Shown in pieces: positions 1 to 12,577 of a DNA stretch of 64,000 nucleotides. The stretch covers positions 82,096,469 to 82,160,468 of the forward strand of contig NC_081185.1 in assembly GCF_029867415.1 (NCBI RefSeq), read 5' to 3'. The DNA is from Vicia villosa. Its lineage: Eukaryota; Streptophyta; Magnoliopsida; Fabales; Fabaceae. The notes below the pieces were generated by a model. That model had not been told where the DNA came from and made no database searches. It saw only the letters and a program-made list of their open reading frames with translations. Position 1 is the stretch's first letter, and the number at the start of each line of letters is the position of its first letter. The position numbers and the translations under genes were made by a program.

Positions 1-2215
1 GTTTTAGCCAATTGAGTCCGTCGTAAGAGATATTTTTGCTTCTCGGAGCACCTCTGAAGCATGCATGTCGGGAGGGCTTCTTGAGATTTGTGCTGTTATA
101 CGCAGCATGCCCCAGTATCATGAACTTAGGAACAATGCCCCTGATTAATTCGGGTTGGAGGTAATTTTCAACTATGCTTGGGTGAATGCCCCTGATTGTT
201 CAACACTTCTGAGAGATTCTTCAAATCTTGACCTGATTGGCCAACGGAGTATCCAACTTATTTTGTGCCCCTGAGAGTGATCAGAATTTGAGATATTCTC
301 GCTCGAACTCAACGGAGTTTTGAAGACAACTTGTCCCTTGAAAGGATTAAAATTTTCATCTCCAGTTTATGATGTAAGCTTTCCTGGTGTCAAGTACTTG
401 TTCATATGCAAAGCATGTTTATTATGAGAAACATAATTCTAATGCAAAGTTCATGTTTGTCTTGAAGTTTAAAAAAAGAAATTTTTGAAAGGATGTCTAA
501 ACATCGATTTTTTATGAAAGGTGGCGCAATACCAACTCAAGTGTTTAGCAAAACTCCTAGGAGTCAGTTTACCGTATTATCGTTACAGTATGCTTTCGAA
601 TTAACCCTGCCTCAATTAGGACTTTTAAAGGTTGTAACGTGGCCAGGTTCACGGTTTTTAGAAGAAAGGATTTTTAGGCTCGAAATTTTATTGGTGCCCA
701 CCCCCTTCGTGATGTTCTCCAACCTAAGCTCAGTTAACTCGATGTGAGCATTCATCCTTCAAGAGGAGTTTGAGACGATTAAGGAATCGATGAGGTGTTT
801 AGACATGGCAGTCACTCTACCTTTTGTATTTGGTGTCTGATCACACGACCTTGAATTTATAGTCACGCGACTTTGCCCCTTTTGTTGAGACTCTTTTTTG
901 TTTCCCTAACTTTTTCCTGGACAAATTCTTTTGAATTCCGAGTTTGAAGTCCAGCGGGATGCCCTAGCTTTTTCCTAAGTCATTTTTTTCAAGTTATTGA
1001 CTTAGCGGGCTTTCTTTTTTTCTTTTTTCGATTCGTTCTCTCTTTTTTTTTTTTTGGAACAAGTCGTATGATCCTGAGACGTCTTCGATTTGTTGGAAAG
1101 ATTGTGACTGCCTCATTTCTTGGTCGACGAGGGATAGTCGTTGTTGTATCGTCATATTTTAACCTCCCATTGCGAGAGATGACCATTGTGGTCTCGACTT
1201 TTCCTCAACCTTTTGAAGGATAACCATTGTTGTATCCTTAGATGCGAGCTCCTGCTGAATTTTGAACACTCAATCAGGTTAACTGAACACTACCCTGCCC
1301 CTGGGTTAAATGTGAGGGTTTTTCGTATAGAAAAGAAACTCCTACTTCAAGGCTCAAAGGGGTTGACAAGGGATTAACTTCCTTATATCTCCAGTGTTTG
1401 GATTTGAAACAATGCCTGTACATCATCAACAGGGTTTTACTCGAAAGCACACCATTTGAGATTATGGATATTATATGTTCGTCATTCTCCCTTCAGAGTT
1501 ATCATGCTTTATCGCCGAGAGTTTGGCATCACTAGCATAGAAAAACATGTTAGAGCGAGAGCAAATGAATTTTTTTTTTAAGACAAACATATTCAATGCA
1601 TTACTATTATAGTTCAAAAACAACCAAGTATTGCATATAAACAGTATTGAACAAAAACAAGAAAGATTACCCATGAAAATGCATGACGAATTTCGAATTG
1701 CCAATGTTGAGGTGATTCTCTCTGTATGAACTTATTGCTTCAGAAGGTCCATTGAGTCGAAGGAGAACTTCAAATCTGGCCTGCAGGTGTGAATATGATA
1801 GCCTTTGCATCAATCAGGTCTTGTACCTTATCTCGGACTGGTTGGCAATTACCGATCGACTGACCAAGTGCCCCAGAGAGGAAACCAAACCAAGCGTTCG
1901 TATCTGAACTACATATTACTTCTAAGAAGAAGATTCTGACGAAGCCACAAAGGAGTTGTAAGTATCAAGCTTTAGGGATTTGAGGCAGAAAATGAGAAGC
2001 TCGTTGTCTGGAAACCTGTTATGCAATGATTTGAATGCAAATGCATATGCAATGTTTTCAAGGATCTTTTTGGAACCCAATTTGCAACATTGAAATGTAG
2101 TTGCAGCTTTGTTGAAGAACTTCGACTTCCATCTTTGAACGTCCTTCTTTAAGAATCAGGCTCACCATATCCAGTGGGTCATAGCCTCTGATTCGGGGTA
2201 CAGTACTTTTGATTG

Positions 2216-2331
2216 TGAAGGCATATGGCTAGAGGAAAATAAATCCCCTTACCCCTTGATAGGAATTGTACCTTTGAGTTTGAAGGTATCTGGCTAGAGG
2301 AAAATAAATCCTCCTGCCCCTTGTTAGGAAT
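2216..2331. repeat. Two-copy direct repeat, 65-bp period
   Basis: Two imperfect copies start at about 2216 and 2281. Both contain the string tggctagaggaaaataaatc followed by a cc-rich stretch and ttaggaat or taggaat. They lie in the Ogre-like leader, just upstream of the 37-bp array. Confidence 0.7.
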
Positions 2332-2443
2332 CTGGCTCTTGATGATGGCACCTGGAATTTCGCGCCCTAAATACTTGAGATCCTTGAAAAAGGTTAGTTA
2401 GGTGATGAGGACGAGTAAGTCCTACAAAGAGTTCAAGTTGTTA

Positions 2444-2628
2444 GCATACACACAAATCCTGCAAGGGAACCAATTGGTTAGGGTATAAACAAATCCTACA
2501 ACGAAACCAAACGTTCAGGGTATAAATAAATCCTGCAAGGAAACCAAACGGTTAGGGTATACACAAATCCTGCAAGGAAACCAAACGGTTAGGGTATAAA
2601 CAAATCCTGTGAGAAAACCCAAGGGTTA
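2444..2628. repeat. 37-bp tandem array in Ogre-like leader
   Basis: About five copies of a 37-bp unit. The unit start gggtat is seen at 2481, 2518, 2555 and 2592, with a diverged copy before 2481. Each unit contains aaatcctgcaagg or a variant, then aaaccaaacggtta. The outer copies are the most diverged, as usual for small tandem arrays. It sits in the non-coding leader. Short tandem arrays are common in the untranslated regions of giant Tat-lineage elements. Confidence 0.85.
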
Positions 2629-3238
2629 GCAGCACACACAAGCAAGTCACACAAGCGTCCTTAGGTTTAGAGGCTCGTATGAAGTTCATAGGTAAGTACC
2701 TTCCCCACTGAAGTTTAGTTGGCTCAACCTGTCCTATAAAAGATCGGGTTCTAGGGAGCTCATATCATTGACCTTTCTCGAAGGCGCTTATCTCAGTTCG
2801 GCGATCGAATCACCAACCGAGAAGGTCCCGAAAGTCCAGTCCATATGAGTGTAGCTTCGAGTATCAACCAACTTCAGTCGGAACCAAAGCCAGCCATCTC
2901 GCTACTTTCTAAAAGGCCAAAGTTTAGTTCAACTAAGGTTCTAGGGGCGAATTAGTGCTTAATGACACCACGCGGCAGCCAAGCATTTCCTCGAGTCGGA
3001 TCCCAAGGAACACCAGGACAAACCAATGTGTCACACTAACGATGGCCATCAGATCAACCACATCAGTATACGCTGTGCAGTCTCCTTGATCTCATGCCAT
3101 TTTCTTAAGGTACTCAGATCCGGGTGTAGGATCTTTCACACAGAACAATTCCAAACAACCTTTAAGAATAAAGCATACAAACAAACAATTAAAAACATTA
3201 TCATGAACTAAGCCCTAAGGTAAACCCCTCTTAAAGAC

Positions 3239-3256
3239 TCCCCAGCAGAGTCGCCA
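3239..3256 (-). other. Primer binding site, tRNA-Arg type
   Basis: Read on the minus strand this is TGGCGACTCTGCTGGGGA, the 18-nt primer site typical of Ogre elements and complementary to the 3' end of a tRNA-Arg. It lies 4 nt inside the LTR end (…GTTACA at 3261), which fixes the element orientation as minus and the LTR as the 5' copy. Confidence 0.85.
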
Positions 3257-3260
3257 GTTC

Positions 3261-6250
3261 TGTAACTCGGTGAACTGACTTTTATTTTTATATGCAACAA
3301 TGTTGCGGTGAGCATGAGTCGCCACCGACTTTTATTTTGTCCAATGTTAGGAAGGGCAAAAAGTACAGAAAAAGACCCTTTTGAAAGAAAGCGGGCTCGG
3401 GGGGTAAGTTATGAAAAGGGAAGGTGCAAGCACCCTTTTCATCCGTAGTTATCTACGGGCTCTTAATTTACTTAGCTCATGTTTGTTTTGTTTGTTTTGA
3501 ATTGAAAAGGGACATAAGGACTTTAGCGTAAATGCGTAGCCTTAGTTTTTCGAAAGAGTTTTGAAAAGATGTTTTTTATTGAGCTAGGCATATTAAGAGC
3601 ACTACCTTAAATAGTTGGTCTTTTTCTATACCTTTTAAAATTCCTAGGATTATCCATACTATATAGGAGTAGGAAATCCTTGTTTATATTGGACGTGCGG
3701 GTCATCGAAGGGTCATCGAGGTCGTTTGAAGGCAACAAGTAGAGGTACCTTTAGCAAATTCGAAGGGACGATCGTCACTTTCTCGTAGGCAACAATCGAG
3801 GGTCATCGAGGGACGTAGTGACGATTTTATCTTGAGGGACCTTTTGCTAATGAATACCTCCACATTTCGAGGGACACGACCTTTATTCGTAAAGCAACCA
3901 AGAGGGGCGTACCCTAGAGGTGAGTGCGTGCAAGTGTGTTGTATTCGATTATATTTTATCTTGTTTTAATGTGATCTAACGTTTGATTTATTCTTACCAT
4001 ACATGCCCTAATTTGAACATACATCTAACACAATATATACAATAAAAATACGAAAATTAAAAGTGCGGGAAAATAAAAAGATTCACTATAATATTTACAT
4101 TTTTTACCTATATACATTCTAATATCCAAATAAGAGCGATAAGTAAACAAACATGCGCCATACATGGGATTTCGAGATGAGAGGAGAAGAAGATCATGAA
4201 AAATTAGGGTTTAATGTCTTGTTAAGTGAAAAATTAATTAAAACTATTTCTAAATTAACCTAAATCAATTATATAAAATATCTAATTAATTAAATCCTAA
4301 AAATTAGTTATGTACAAATTAATTCTAAAATCTAATTTAATTTTATATCACGATTAAATTACTTAGAAACTCTAATGTCTAATTTAATTAAATTGTTTGT
4401 AATTTTTTATCTTACTAAAAACTAATTAACCTAAAGCATGTTTTTTGTTGGTGTTTTTATAAAAACAATTAAAAGCAAACAGCAAAAAATAAAGAGAAAT
4501 GGGTCAAAAGTTAGCAGACAGGAGGTGCAGTTATAAATGAGTGTTGGGCCTCATAAGAGCTAAAGCCCAAAAATGGGTTAACCCTAAAACTATGAGAGGG
4601 ACCAAAATGGCCCACCCCTTTCTCTTTCAGATTCGGCCTCTATCATCATCTCTCAATTTCTCTTCTCCAGCACCAGATACCTGAAATAAAATAAAGTGAT
4701 TTTAACGAAATCAATACAAGGCAATTCGGAGAGATTACTTGGAGATGCAGTCGTCGCGGTTGTTGGGTTTATCGCGGTGGAGCTTTCGGCGCGATCGTTG
4801 CTATCGTCGGAGAGTTGAGCGGCGGTCGGAGCTGTGTAGCCGTCGGAGATGGTGGTCGGAGATGGTGGTCGGAGAGGAGGACGTCGTTGCTGCGGTGGCA
4901 CGTCCAGGGGTGAGTCGCGAGTGAGTCCGGTGGGAGAGTCGTGGTTCGTGCGTGATTGCGGCATCGACTTCCAGATCTTTCTCTATTTTTCCTGTATTCA
5001 ACACAAAACAACCAAACCATATTGTTTTAGATCCTATATCAATTGCCTGAATTTGCTGTTAGATTAGAGCACTGTTTATGGATTTACAAATTACAGTGAT
5101 GTTAGCTTTTATTGTTTAAATGAATCATTGAATATGGTGAAGGTTATGAAATTTGAAGGTGAGATTAACAGAGACATGGGATATGGAGTGTGAAACATGA
5201 TTTGAATTGGTAGAGGTTTAAGCTTATGTCGAGTTTACATGATGAAAATATGTGAAAAAAGTGTTAGCAGAATATACAGTTTTTTGTGCTTTAGAAAATC
5301 GTGAATTGTTGATTTACAAAGAATCAATAGTTTGACTTATTCAATGAGCTTTTTTGCTTGTTAGTAAAAAAGGTGTGAGGAACCGGTAAATTGTTGTTAA
5401 TCCTATAAACTGTTAGAAAAAAACAATTAATAACACTATGAATCTAAAAAGAGTTTACCGTCAAATCAAACAACTATCATATAATGAAAATAATAGAAAA
5501 TAGTTAAAATAGCCAAAATAATTTCAACGCAAACAACAAAAGCGATCATCATGAATTCACCATTTGATTTAAATAGTTAAGATTCAAACAAATTAAAATA
5601 GAAAATAAAAGGTGGAGGCCTCATATCGAAAACTTTAATCATCGGCCAAAACAAAGTTGAAAAACCGTAGAAAGTGTTTGTGTAAAAAGTTTTAAAAAGT
5701 GTGAATGAACTTTGAGAGAATTGTTAGAAAATTGTTGATTAGAAAATTGTTAGTGACAAAGGAAGAGTGTGGAGTGCTCTATTTATAGACTGAGAATTAG
5801 GTTAAAACCACTCCTAAAAAGGAAATGATCCAACCCAAAGGCCCATGGACCTTCTTGATCCACAACATTAAGAACCTGGTCGTACTTGTGTCCAGGTGCG
5901 TCCAGGTGCAAAAAAGATTAAAAAAAAGTTTAAAAAGATGGAAATGCACCAAGCGGGAATTGAACCCGTGACCTTTTGTATGTAAGCCTTACTTCCTAAC
6001 CAACTGAGCTATATTATTTATTTGGAATAAAAAGCCAATTGAAAGTGTATGAAGTATCGGCCAGCATTTTCTATTTATTAAAATATAAGCAATTTTAAGA
6101 GTAAACTACTATATTTTAAAATAGAATTTGAATCGAATATTTATAAAATTCAGGATGTAAATGAACCCAAGATTTTATAAAATCCAATTTTGAAAATAAG
6201 TTTGAAAATTTTTGTCACTAAAAAGTGTGGGCAAATTTTGGGGTATGACA
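3261..6250 (-). mobile_element. Ogre-like 5' LTR
   Basis: A 2,990-bp LTR. On the minus strand it begins TGTCATACCCC at 6250 and ends GTTACA at 3261, so it has TG...CA termini. The primer site follows after 4 nt. The stretch around 3300-3470 (gagtcgccaccgacttttat, and a reading agreeing with ccgtagttatctacgggctc) is of a kind recurrent in legume Ogre LTRs. A GC-rich block at 4740-4960 gives overlapping short open frames on both strands, but none has a start context, domain or splice pattern that suggests a gene. A tRNA-like sequence lies at 5947-6018. The 3' copy is outside the window, so a solo LTR plus leader remnant cannot be excluded. Confidence 0.8.
5947..6018 (-). pseudogene. tRNA-like sequence inside the Ogre-like LTR
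   Basis: The minus strand carries a good A box (tagctcagttgg, complement of 6000-6011) and a perfect T-arm/B box (cacgggttcaattcccg), spaced as in a tRNA, and ends cttggtgca. The acceptor 5' strand (aataata) does not pair with the 3' strand (cttggtg), and the anticodon stem is poorly paired, so no anticodon is assigned. It is best read as a tRNA-derived sequence captured in the LTR. The two internal RNA polymerase III boxes look intact. Confidence 0.6.
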
Positions 6251-6589
6251 AAAAGCATTTTGTATTTGTGTGTGTGTGCGCGCACACATTGTCTTAGTAG
6301 CTTAAGACTTATTCTTGTTTGTTTTACAATAAACTAATCAAGACAAGAAAAAATTCTAAGTGCGTGACAAGACGAACTTTCACACTTTCACAACTTCAAC
6401 CCTTCAATATCTTTGATTGATGAGGCTTGTGGTATCTTGTTTGGATGCATCATCAGAACCACAAGATAATTGTAATTAATCAACTCCCCATTTAACAATC
6501 GTCTACAAGAACTTCTTGACACATTAACACCAAATGCCATTTGACTTATGGAGTAATCATCTTTTTAACCTCCAGACATTTGTCATCGT
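6251..6589. other. Unassigned interval
   Basis: Lies between the Ogre-like LTR and the Tat-lineage relic. It contains a short tg/cg-alternating stretch (gtgtgtgtgtgcgcgcacac at about 6269). Nothing else is recognised. The minus strand near 6560-6600 reads ttggttttgacgatgacaaa, a string reminiscent of legume LTR starts, but no partner LTR was found. Confidence 0.4.
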
Positions 6590-8788
6590 CAAAACCAAAT
6601 GATGGTTATACCTGCACAACACATAGATTCATATTGTTCTCAATTTTTTTTCCATTCAAACTGTATCTACTTACTTAGGAGTTTACAAAATGGAACGGCA
6701 TATTGGGAAGATCTGGAGATGAATCTATTGAGGGTCATAGGTATATCGTTCAACTTCATTATTCTCTCTTTGGTGGAAGGAGTTCCCATATTGATGATGG
6801 CCTCACACTTGTTAGGGTTTTCTTTGATGTCGTTTCAGTGAGCTAGAAGATTAGGAACTTTCTAACCTTGACTATGTACATACATTTTTATAGGTTTAAT
6901 CGCATGTTGAATTGGAATTCATGGTTGAACGCGACAGTGATAAGGATTTTGTGTGTTGTGCCTCCTTAACTTTGACTATCATATCATTCATTTTATTTGT
7001 TGAAGATCTTATTCACCATTCTCTAGTAGGTTGCACTTACATTTTTTAAACCAAAAGACATGCCATAGTACTTGTAGTTAGTGTCAGTCATGAATGCTGT
7101 CTTATTTTGGTATTTCTCGTGAATGGGGATATGTTTGTACTAAAAAAAGCATCCATTAAGGATAAGAGTTTGTAGCCAAATGAGTTGTCCGCTAGTTAAT
7201 CTATGTCGGGTAAAGTTTATGCATCTTTCGAGAAAGCTCTGTTTTCTTCACTATATTTAACATCCGCTATGTGTAGTTAAAATTTGGAGATGAAGTCTTC
7301 TTGAACGAGTCTATTCGTGATTTTCTTGGTAGCCTCATACTTTTGTTGACACAAACAACATCTTCTCTGAGCGACATACTTGGAAAAAGGGTTTAAGTTG
7401 AGCTAATAACAATCCATGTTGGGGTTAATTCCCGAAATCTCCTTGTGGGAGAATGCAAATATGTCTACGTTGTCCTTGATGCACTTGATAAGTTTGTCCT
7501 CCACAAACTTGGGGAGATTCTCCCTAATTTTGATAGTGATTTTCGTGTTATCATCAAGATGGACAAGAATTAAGTTTCCATAAGGAATTGGCATTGGAAT
7601 CTTCATTTTAGCTTCTACTGATAGAGGTCTCATTGTGTCGTACTTGTCCTCAAATGTGGCTTCCTTTAAACATGTGTCAAAGTTTGTGATGTTGATGTCT
7701 AAGAAGTGTTTTTCAAAATATATGGCGTTTTTTACCTTCCACTTTCCTTAGACTTCTATTGTGTATATGCTTCTTTAGAGAGGCTTGTGACAACTCTTGG
7801 CTCACTCTTAGTTATAACAAATATTTGTCCTGCATGTATACTATCAAACTTTGTTTTCTCCCATTCAATTTGGTGCATTGATCTGTATACATGATATCAT
7901 ATGAACTCCTTTCATTGACGAGAATTCAGGATACAACACATTTGTCCATTGTTACCCCAGTTAGATATGGAAATATTTCTTTGGGTGTCCCTCATACCCT
8001 TTCGATGTCCCTAAACCCCAAAATAGGCCGTTATGGGCTCTCGTTTAATGTCAAGTTTCGATTTTGATCAACATATAATATCTCTACGATTTTATTATAA
8101 ATGGTACCCTTGGAAGGATCCTTTGAAAGTGGGATTTCCTTTGTGACTAAGGTGATAAAAAAGAATCCCCTAATGAGATTAAGGAGATGAAATGTACCTT
8201 TCCATTCGTGTGGTCTTCTTATACACTAATTTCCCCTCTTTTACTGGTTTCTTTGACTAACTTCTATTATTTTTCTCGATGTGATGTCACCCCGACAATG
8301 GGACTTTTTATACTCTCTGATTTGCTCCTACGAGCAAATTGTTATGGTGAACCTTTGAGCCTCTTTTTATCCTCCCTCTAACCATTTTATCTTGTGTACC
8401 TCTCAAGTTTCCCCTTCTTTACTTTCTCTTTAATCTCATCCTTGAGGTACATGCATTCATTGATTTCATTCTCATGTTAATGGTGAAACCTGCAATACTT
8501 TGTCTTGTTAGAGCATGAAAACTTCTTCACGGCTTATGGGCATTTTACCCTGACTTATTTAAACTCTAAGTTATTGCACTCTAGTAGGATTATTTCTTTG
8601 GACATGTTCAAAGGAATGTAAGTAATATGAGAAACCAGAGTGGGGTCTGTTGTTTCTCTCTCAATCCCCATTTTGACGTCACTTTTTATCAATGTTATTT
8701 ATAGAACCAATTGCTTTATTCTTCTCGATCTCTTTAACTAGTAGTTTTTCCTCATAGTTTATATACCATTGAGCCTGGACGAGTAGTT
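6590..8788 (-). pseudogene. Tat-lineage Ty3/gypsy gag-pol relic, distal part
   Basis: Decayed coding sequence readable only by switching frames on the minus strand. In order from 8788 down: a gag C-terminal segment near 8430-8520 (KYCRFHH then NEINECMYLKDEI); a protease-to-RT linker in the one open stretch at 7403-7633 (ENLPKFVEDKLIKCIKDN, then DIFAFSHKEISGINP); the RT start (TLPDID, then GYKLLSLMDAFF) near 7140-7260; KTAFMTDTNYKYYGMSFGLK near 7050-7120; a remnant of the catalytic block (NDMIVK) near 7000; and the RT-RNase H connection (NPNKCEAIINM, then RFISRS) near 6640-6840. Stops and frameshifts occur throughout. The relic resumes at 20685 beyond an inserted CACTA element. Confidence 0.75.
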
Positions 8789-9197
8789 CACTACTGTAAA
8801 AAGTATATTCAAACACGCCCACATTACCACAATCCTTTGAAGATCGTGGTGACACCTCTAAACTCAGGTGGCAATTTTTTTATTTTTTTATTAAAAATTC
8901 TTAACATATTATCATGGTTTGTTAGGCAAACTGTGGTGATATGTTTAACCTTTAATGGGTTAGAGTATCAATGCCAACAAACTTGTGATTTCTTCAATAT
9001 TTTAGTTGCGCCTTTCGTTTTGATTTATTTTTAAATAAAAAATAAATGTGATATCATAATGGTTGTTTAACCCAACCGTTGTGATATATTTTTCATTTAT
9101 TTTAAAAATTTTAAATGCTTAAAAATTGGCGTTTTTTTTTATAAAATTTTAAGTAAATCATATATCACAACAATTGCTTTAAGTGACCGTGGTGGAA

Positions 9198-11065
9198 TGT
9201 AACATCCGTAAATTCCTCAAATTAATTTAATTAGAATTTAAATTATTTTATTGGGATTATTTTGGCTTTTCTCTAAAAAATTATGGAAAATAATAGAATT
9301 GGGCCGAGGTAGTGTTTAGTAAAAGGAGGGGTGCTATTCACAAGGCCTTTTTACTAAAGTATATTGTTTTTCATAAAAGAAGTAAAAGAGGAAAATTGGA
9401 GAAAGAACGTGAAAAGAGCAAAAAAGGAGAAGAGAGTAAGAACGTGAAAGTGCAGAAGCAGAGAAAGAGGAAGAGTTCAAGAATTTGGCTAAGGTAAGGG
9501 GGGGACTTATCTGATTAGCATCTATTATCGGGTTAGGAGTTAATAGCATAGAATAGATGTGGAATTCGTATCAATTGAGTTATATGATAGGTTTAGGGAT
9601 TGGGTTAAAATTTGTGATATTTAATCCTTTGTTGAATCCATGATGTGTATGATGTTATGGTGTTAATTGATACTTGAATTGTGTATTCTAATGCGAAATT
9701 TGTGTTGTATGTGTGGTTCATTTTCTGAAACTCGTACTAGTATGATTTTAAGGGCATTTGGGATGTGTAGAATGCTGTTTTTTGCAGGTTGGGGTTTTTG
9801 AAATTACCGCTTCGCGCCGCGTCCAAGGGTAGGCGCCGCGAACAGATGGGCAGAAAGCCAGGAAGTCGTGATACGCACAGGTCGCGCCGCGTACCAGTGT
9901 TGGCGCCGCGAAGGAGTAACTTTTTCTCGTTTCGCGCCGCGTGCATATGTTTTCACCGCAAATAGCTTGGAAGAGAGCCAAGGATTTTTGAGACGCTCAG
10001 TTCGCGCTGCGAACTAAGATGGCGCCGCGTGCTGTTGGTGTTTGGGATTTTTTTTAAAAGTTCAAAGATGCATAACTTTTTAACCGTTGGTCCGTTTGAT
10101 GTGCCGTTTAGAGCTAAACGAACTTTATAAAATAATCTATATGATGATGATTGATTTTTTTTAGAATGATGTGAATACATGTATGTTTTTTTGATGATGA
10201 TGGTGATGATTGAGATATAAATGAATGATGCTAATATATATGAACATACTTGATGATAATGATGATGATATTGATGATGATGATGATGATGGTATAAGTA
10301 TGTTGTATATGTTTGCATTCATTCATAATCATATGTTGATGATGATGTATCCATGATGATGTGTTGGATCCGTAAAGGGCATGATTCCCAATGTGTGGAA
10401 TCTGTGCTGGCAGGGCCGTATCTTGATGATGTTGGATCGGTCATGGGTTATTCCCATTTGATGATGTTGGTACCACATGCATAGTGTCAGTTCATACATA
10501 TGCATATGTTTATAACATGATTGGATGTATTCCAGTGTTATAAATATTGATGATGTGTTGGTTGTTGGTTGTGATGGTGAAACTTGTTGAATGTCTGTTT
10601 ATGAAAGAATTGGGTGAACGATGCAACTGTTATGTGTTATTGCTTTATAACCTTATAACATTTATTAATTATGATAAGACTCACCCTTACATGTTATCAT
10701 TTTCAGATTGAGGATAACGGTTGTTCGACTCGGTGAGGATTAGCTCATGAGTCAGATATTTAGTTAGCGTCAAGTGTCATGCTCTGATAGTTGTAACACT
10801 GGGGACGCGATGTTTAGAGTTTATGTTTTATGACTCTAGTTGTGTTTTGATGTTTTGAAGGATAAGTTTTAAAGATGTTAAACTTAGTCCGTTTGATTTA
10901 ATTTCCGCTGTGTTAACATGAAACGTTTTTAATTAGTGATGATTACCTCAGCGAATGCATGACATGACTGAATGATGTTTATTTTATTATGAATTGTGGC
11001 ACCCTTATTTCATGTACTCTGAATGATTTGTTTGAATTGCCGCGGGGTTAGTAAGGGGTGTTACA
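9198..11065 (+). repeat. Tekay-type 5' LTR
   Basis: 1,868 bp, beginning TGTAACATCCG and ending GGTGTTACA. It contains the gcgccgcg word cassette (9811-10030) followed by the ccg-rich segment at about 10070-10125, and a long ATG/GAT-rich stretch (10140-10560) that gives spurious histidine-rich frames on the minus strand. The matching copy is at 15609-17470. Confidence 0.92.
9811..10030. repeat. Interspersed gcgccgcg word cassette, 5' LTR copy
   Basis: In 220 bp the words cgcgccgcg and ggcgccgcg occur about eight times, separated by 15-45 bp of ordinary sequence that does not repeat. Some have lost CpG sites (for example tttcaccgca near 9950 where the other LTR reads tttgcgccgcg). The stretch is strongly GC- and CpG-rich compared with its surroundings. 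Confidence 0.85.
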
Positions 11066-11069
11066 GTAG

Positions 11070-11081
11070 TGGTATCAGAGC
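11070..11081 (+). other. Primer binding site, initiator tRNA-Met type
   Basis: TGGTATCAGAGC lies 4 nt after the 5' LTR end. It is complementary to the 3' end of plant initiator tRNA-Met, as in most chromoviruses. Confidence 0.9.
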
Positions 11082-11200
11082 ATAGTCGGTCGTTATGACC
11101 AGAGTCTTAGTGTCAATTTTGTTTCCTGGGTATGCGACTAGTACGAGTTAATTGTCGATACTTCTGTTCTGATTAAATTGGTTGTGATTTAAGCAGAGCA

Positions 11201-12577
11201 ATGGCTTGAAGAGGAGGAAGAAACGACGATGATATCGCTGAGGCTCTGGGCATGATTGCTGGTGTGCTGGGAGGGAATGCAAATGGAGCTGTGATTGGTG
11301 CTAACAGACAGCTGAACAGTTTTCAGAGGAACAATCCTCCGTTGTTCAAAGGCACGCATGATCCCGAAGGTGCTCAGAAGTGGATTAAGGAAATTGAGAG
11401 AATCTTCAGAGTCATCGATTGTGCTAAGAATCTGAAGGTGGGATATGGTACTCACATGTTGTCAGAAGAGGATGATGACTGATGGATGGCTACCAGGGCT
11501 GAACTGGAAACCGATGGTGTAGCTATTTCTCGGCCTGTGTTCAAGAGAGAATTTTTGAGAAGGTACTTTCCTGAAGACGTACGAGGTCGAATGGAAATTG
11601 AATTTCTGGAACTAGTTCAAGGTAGCATGACAGTACCAGAGTATGCTTCGAAGTTCGTTGAGTTGGCGAAGTACTACATTCACTACAACAATGATGAAGC
11701 TACTGAATTCTCGAAATGCGTCAAGTTCGAGAACGGTCTCCGTGATGAGATTAAGCAAGGTATCAGATATCAGAGGATCCGGAGATTTGCAGACTTGGTG
11801 GACTGTAGTAGGATCTTCGAGGAAGATAATCTTAAGCTGAAGTCATCTCATTCTCGCGAGTTAGTTGACAGAAAAGGGAAGAATCCTATGGATAAGGGTA
11901 AGCCATATGGTAGAAGTAATCCAAAGACTGGTGGTTGGAAGAAGCCTAGTGGGGGAGACTCCAGTGCTTTTGTCAGGTGCTATAACTGTGGTAAGGTCGG
12001 GCACCGTAGGAATGAATGCAAATCGAACCAGAAAAAGTGCTTCAAATGTGAAGAAGTGGGCCATGTTGTTGCTGATTGTAAGAAGAAAGTTATGACTTGT
12101 TACAATTGTGGTGAAGAAGGTCACATTAGCCCACAGTGCCCTAAACCGAAGAAGAACCAAGCGAGAGGAAAGGTTTTTGCTTTGTCTGGATCAGAGACTA
12201 CTTCGGAGGATAGACTAATTAAAGGTACGTGTTTTATTCATGGCACACCTTTAGTTGCGATTATTGATACTGGAGCAACTCATTCTTTTATTTCTTTGGA
12301 TTGTGCTAAGAGGTTGAATTTGGAAATATCTAAAATAAATGGAAGTATGGTTATTGATACTCTTGCGTCGGGTTCAGTAACTACTTCGTCTGCATGCTTG
12401 AATTGTCCGGTTGACATTTTTGGTAGAGAATTTGGGATGGACTTAGTGTGCCTTCCGTTGAAACAACTCGATGTAATCCTGGGGATGAGTTGGTTAGAAT
12501 TTAACCGTGTTCACATCAACTGTTTTGCGAAGACAGTAATCTTCCTGAAGAAGTTAATTCTGATGATCTGGAAATGA
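11201..12577 (+). pseudogene. Tekay-type gag and protease, two in-frame stops
   Basis: The gag start is taken as ATG 11201, just after the primer-site leader. The frame is interrupted by TGA at codon 3 (11207-11209) and by TGA at 11480-11482, and continues in the same frame to 12577. Seen in order: the capsid-like gag region (LFKGTHDPEGAQKW, then FLRRYFPEDVRGRMEIEFL); three intact CCHC zinc knuckles (CYNCGKVGHRRNEC, CFKCEEVGHVVADC, CYNCGEEGHISPQC) at about 11977-12140; and an aspartic protease with DTGATHSF near 12268. Both stops look like single-base changes. Gag would package the element RNA and the protease would process the polyprotein. With the stops neither is made from this copy. Confidence 0.9.

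Larger units (their letters stand above)
1..3238 (-). mobile_element. Ogre-like element, 5' leader region (partial)
   Basis: This is the internal sequence directly downstream, on the minus strand, of the primer binding site at 3239-3256 and the LTR at 3261-6250. It is therefore read as the leader of an Ogre/Tat-lineage Ty3/gypsy element that continues beyond the left edge. No reading frame longer than about 80 codons exists on either strand, so it is either non-coding leader or decayed. It holds two tandem-repeat stretches (2216-2331 and 2444-2628). Phrases built on tgcccctga and tgcccc recur around 130-270 and 1290-2340. Ogre elements are known for very long leaders, which fits. Assignment rests on the primer site and LTR, not on protein. 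Confidence 0.6.

Noticed and set aside
2444..2628. CRISPR array
   Set aside because: Units are contiguous without unique spacers, and the context is a plant retrotransposon; the same holds for 53511-53621.
4653..5067. Cluster of overlapping short open frames on both strands in a GC-rich block
   Set aside because: It lies within the Ogre-like LTR; the frames overlap in several phases, lack domains and are explained by base composition.
5947..6018. Functional tRNA gene
   Set aside because: Acceptor stem does not pair and the anticodon stem is poor; only the internal promoter boxes and T-arm are good.
9953..10318. Histidine/tyrosine-rich frame on the minus strand (and the similar one at 16340-16723)
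   Set aside because: Produced by gat/atg repeats in the Tekay LTR; it appears in both LTR copies with no start context or conservation beyond the repeat.
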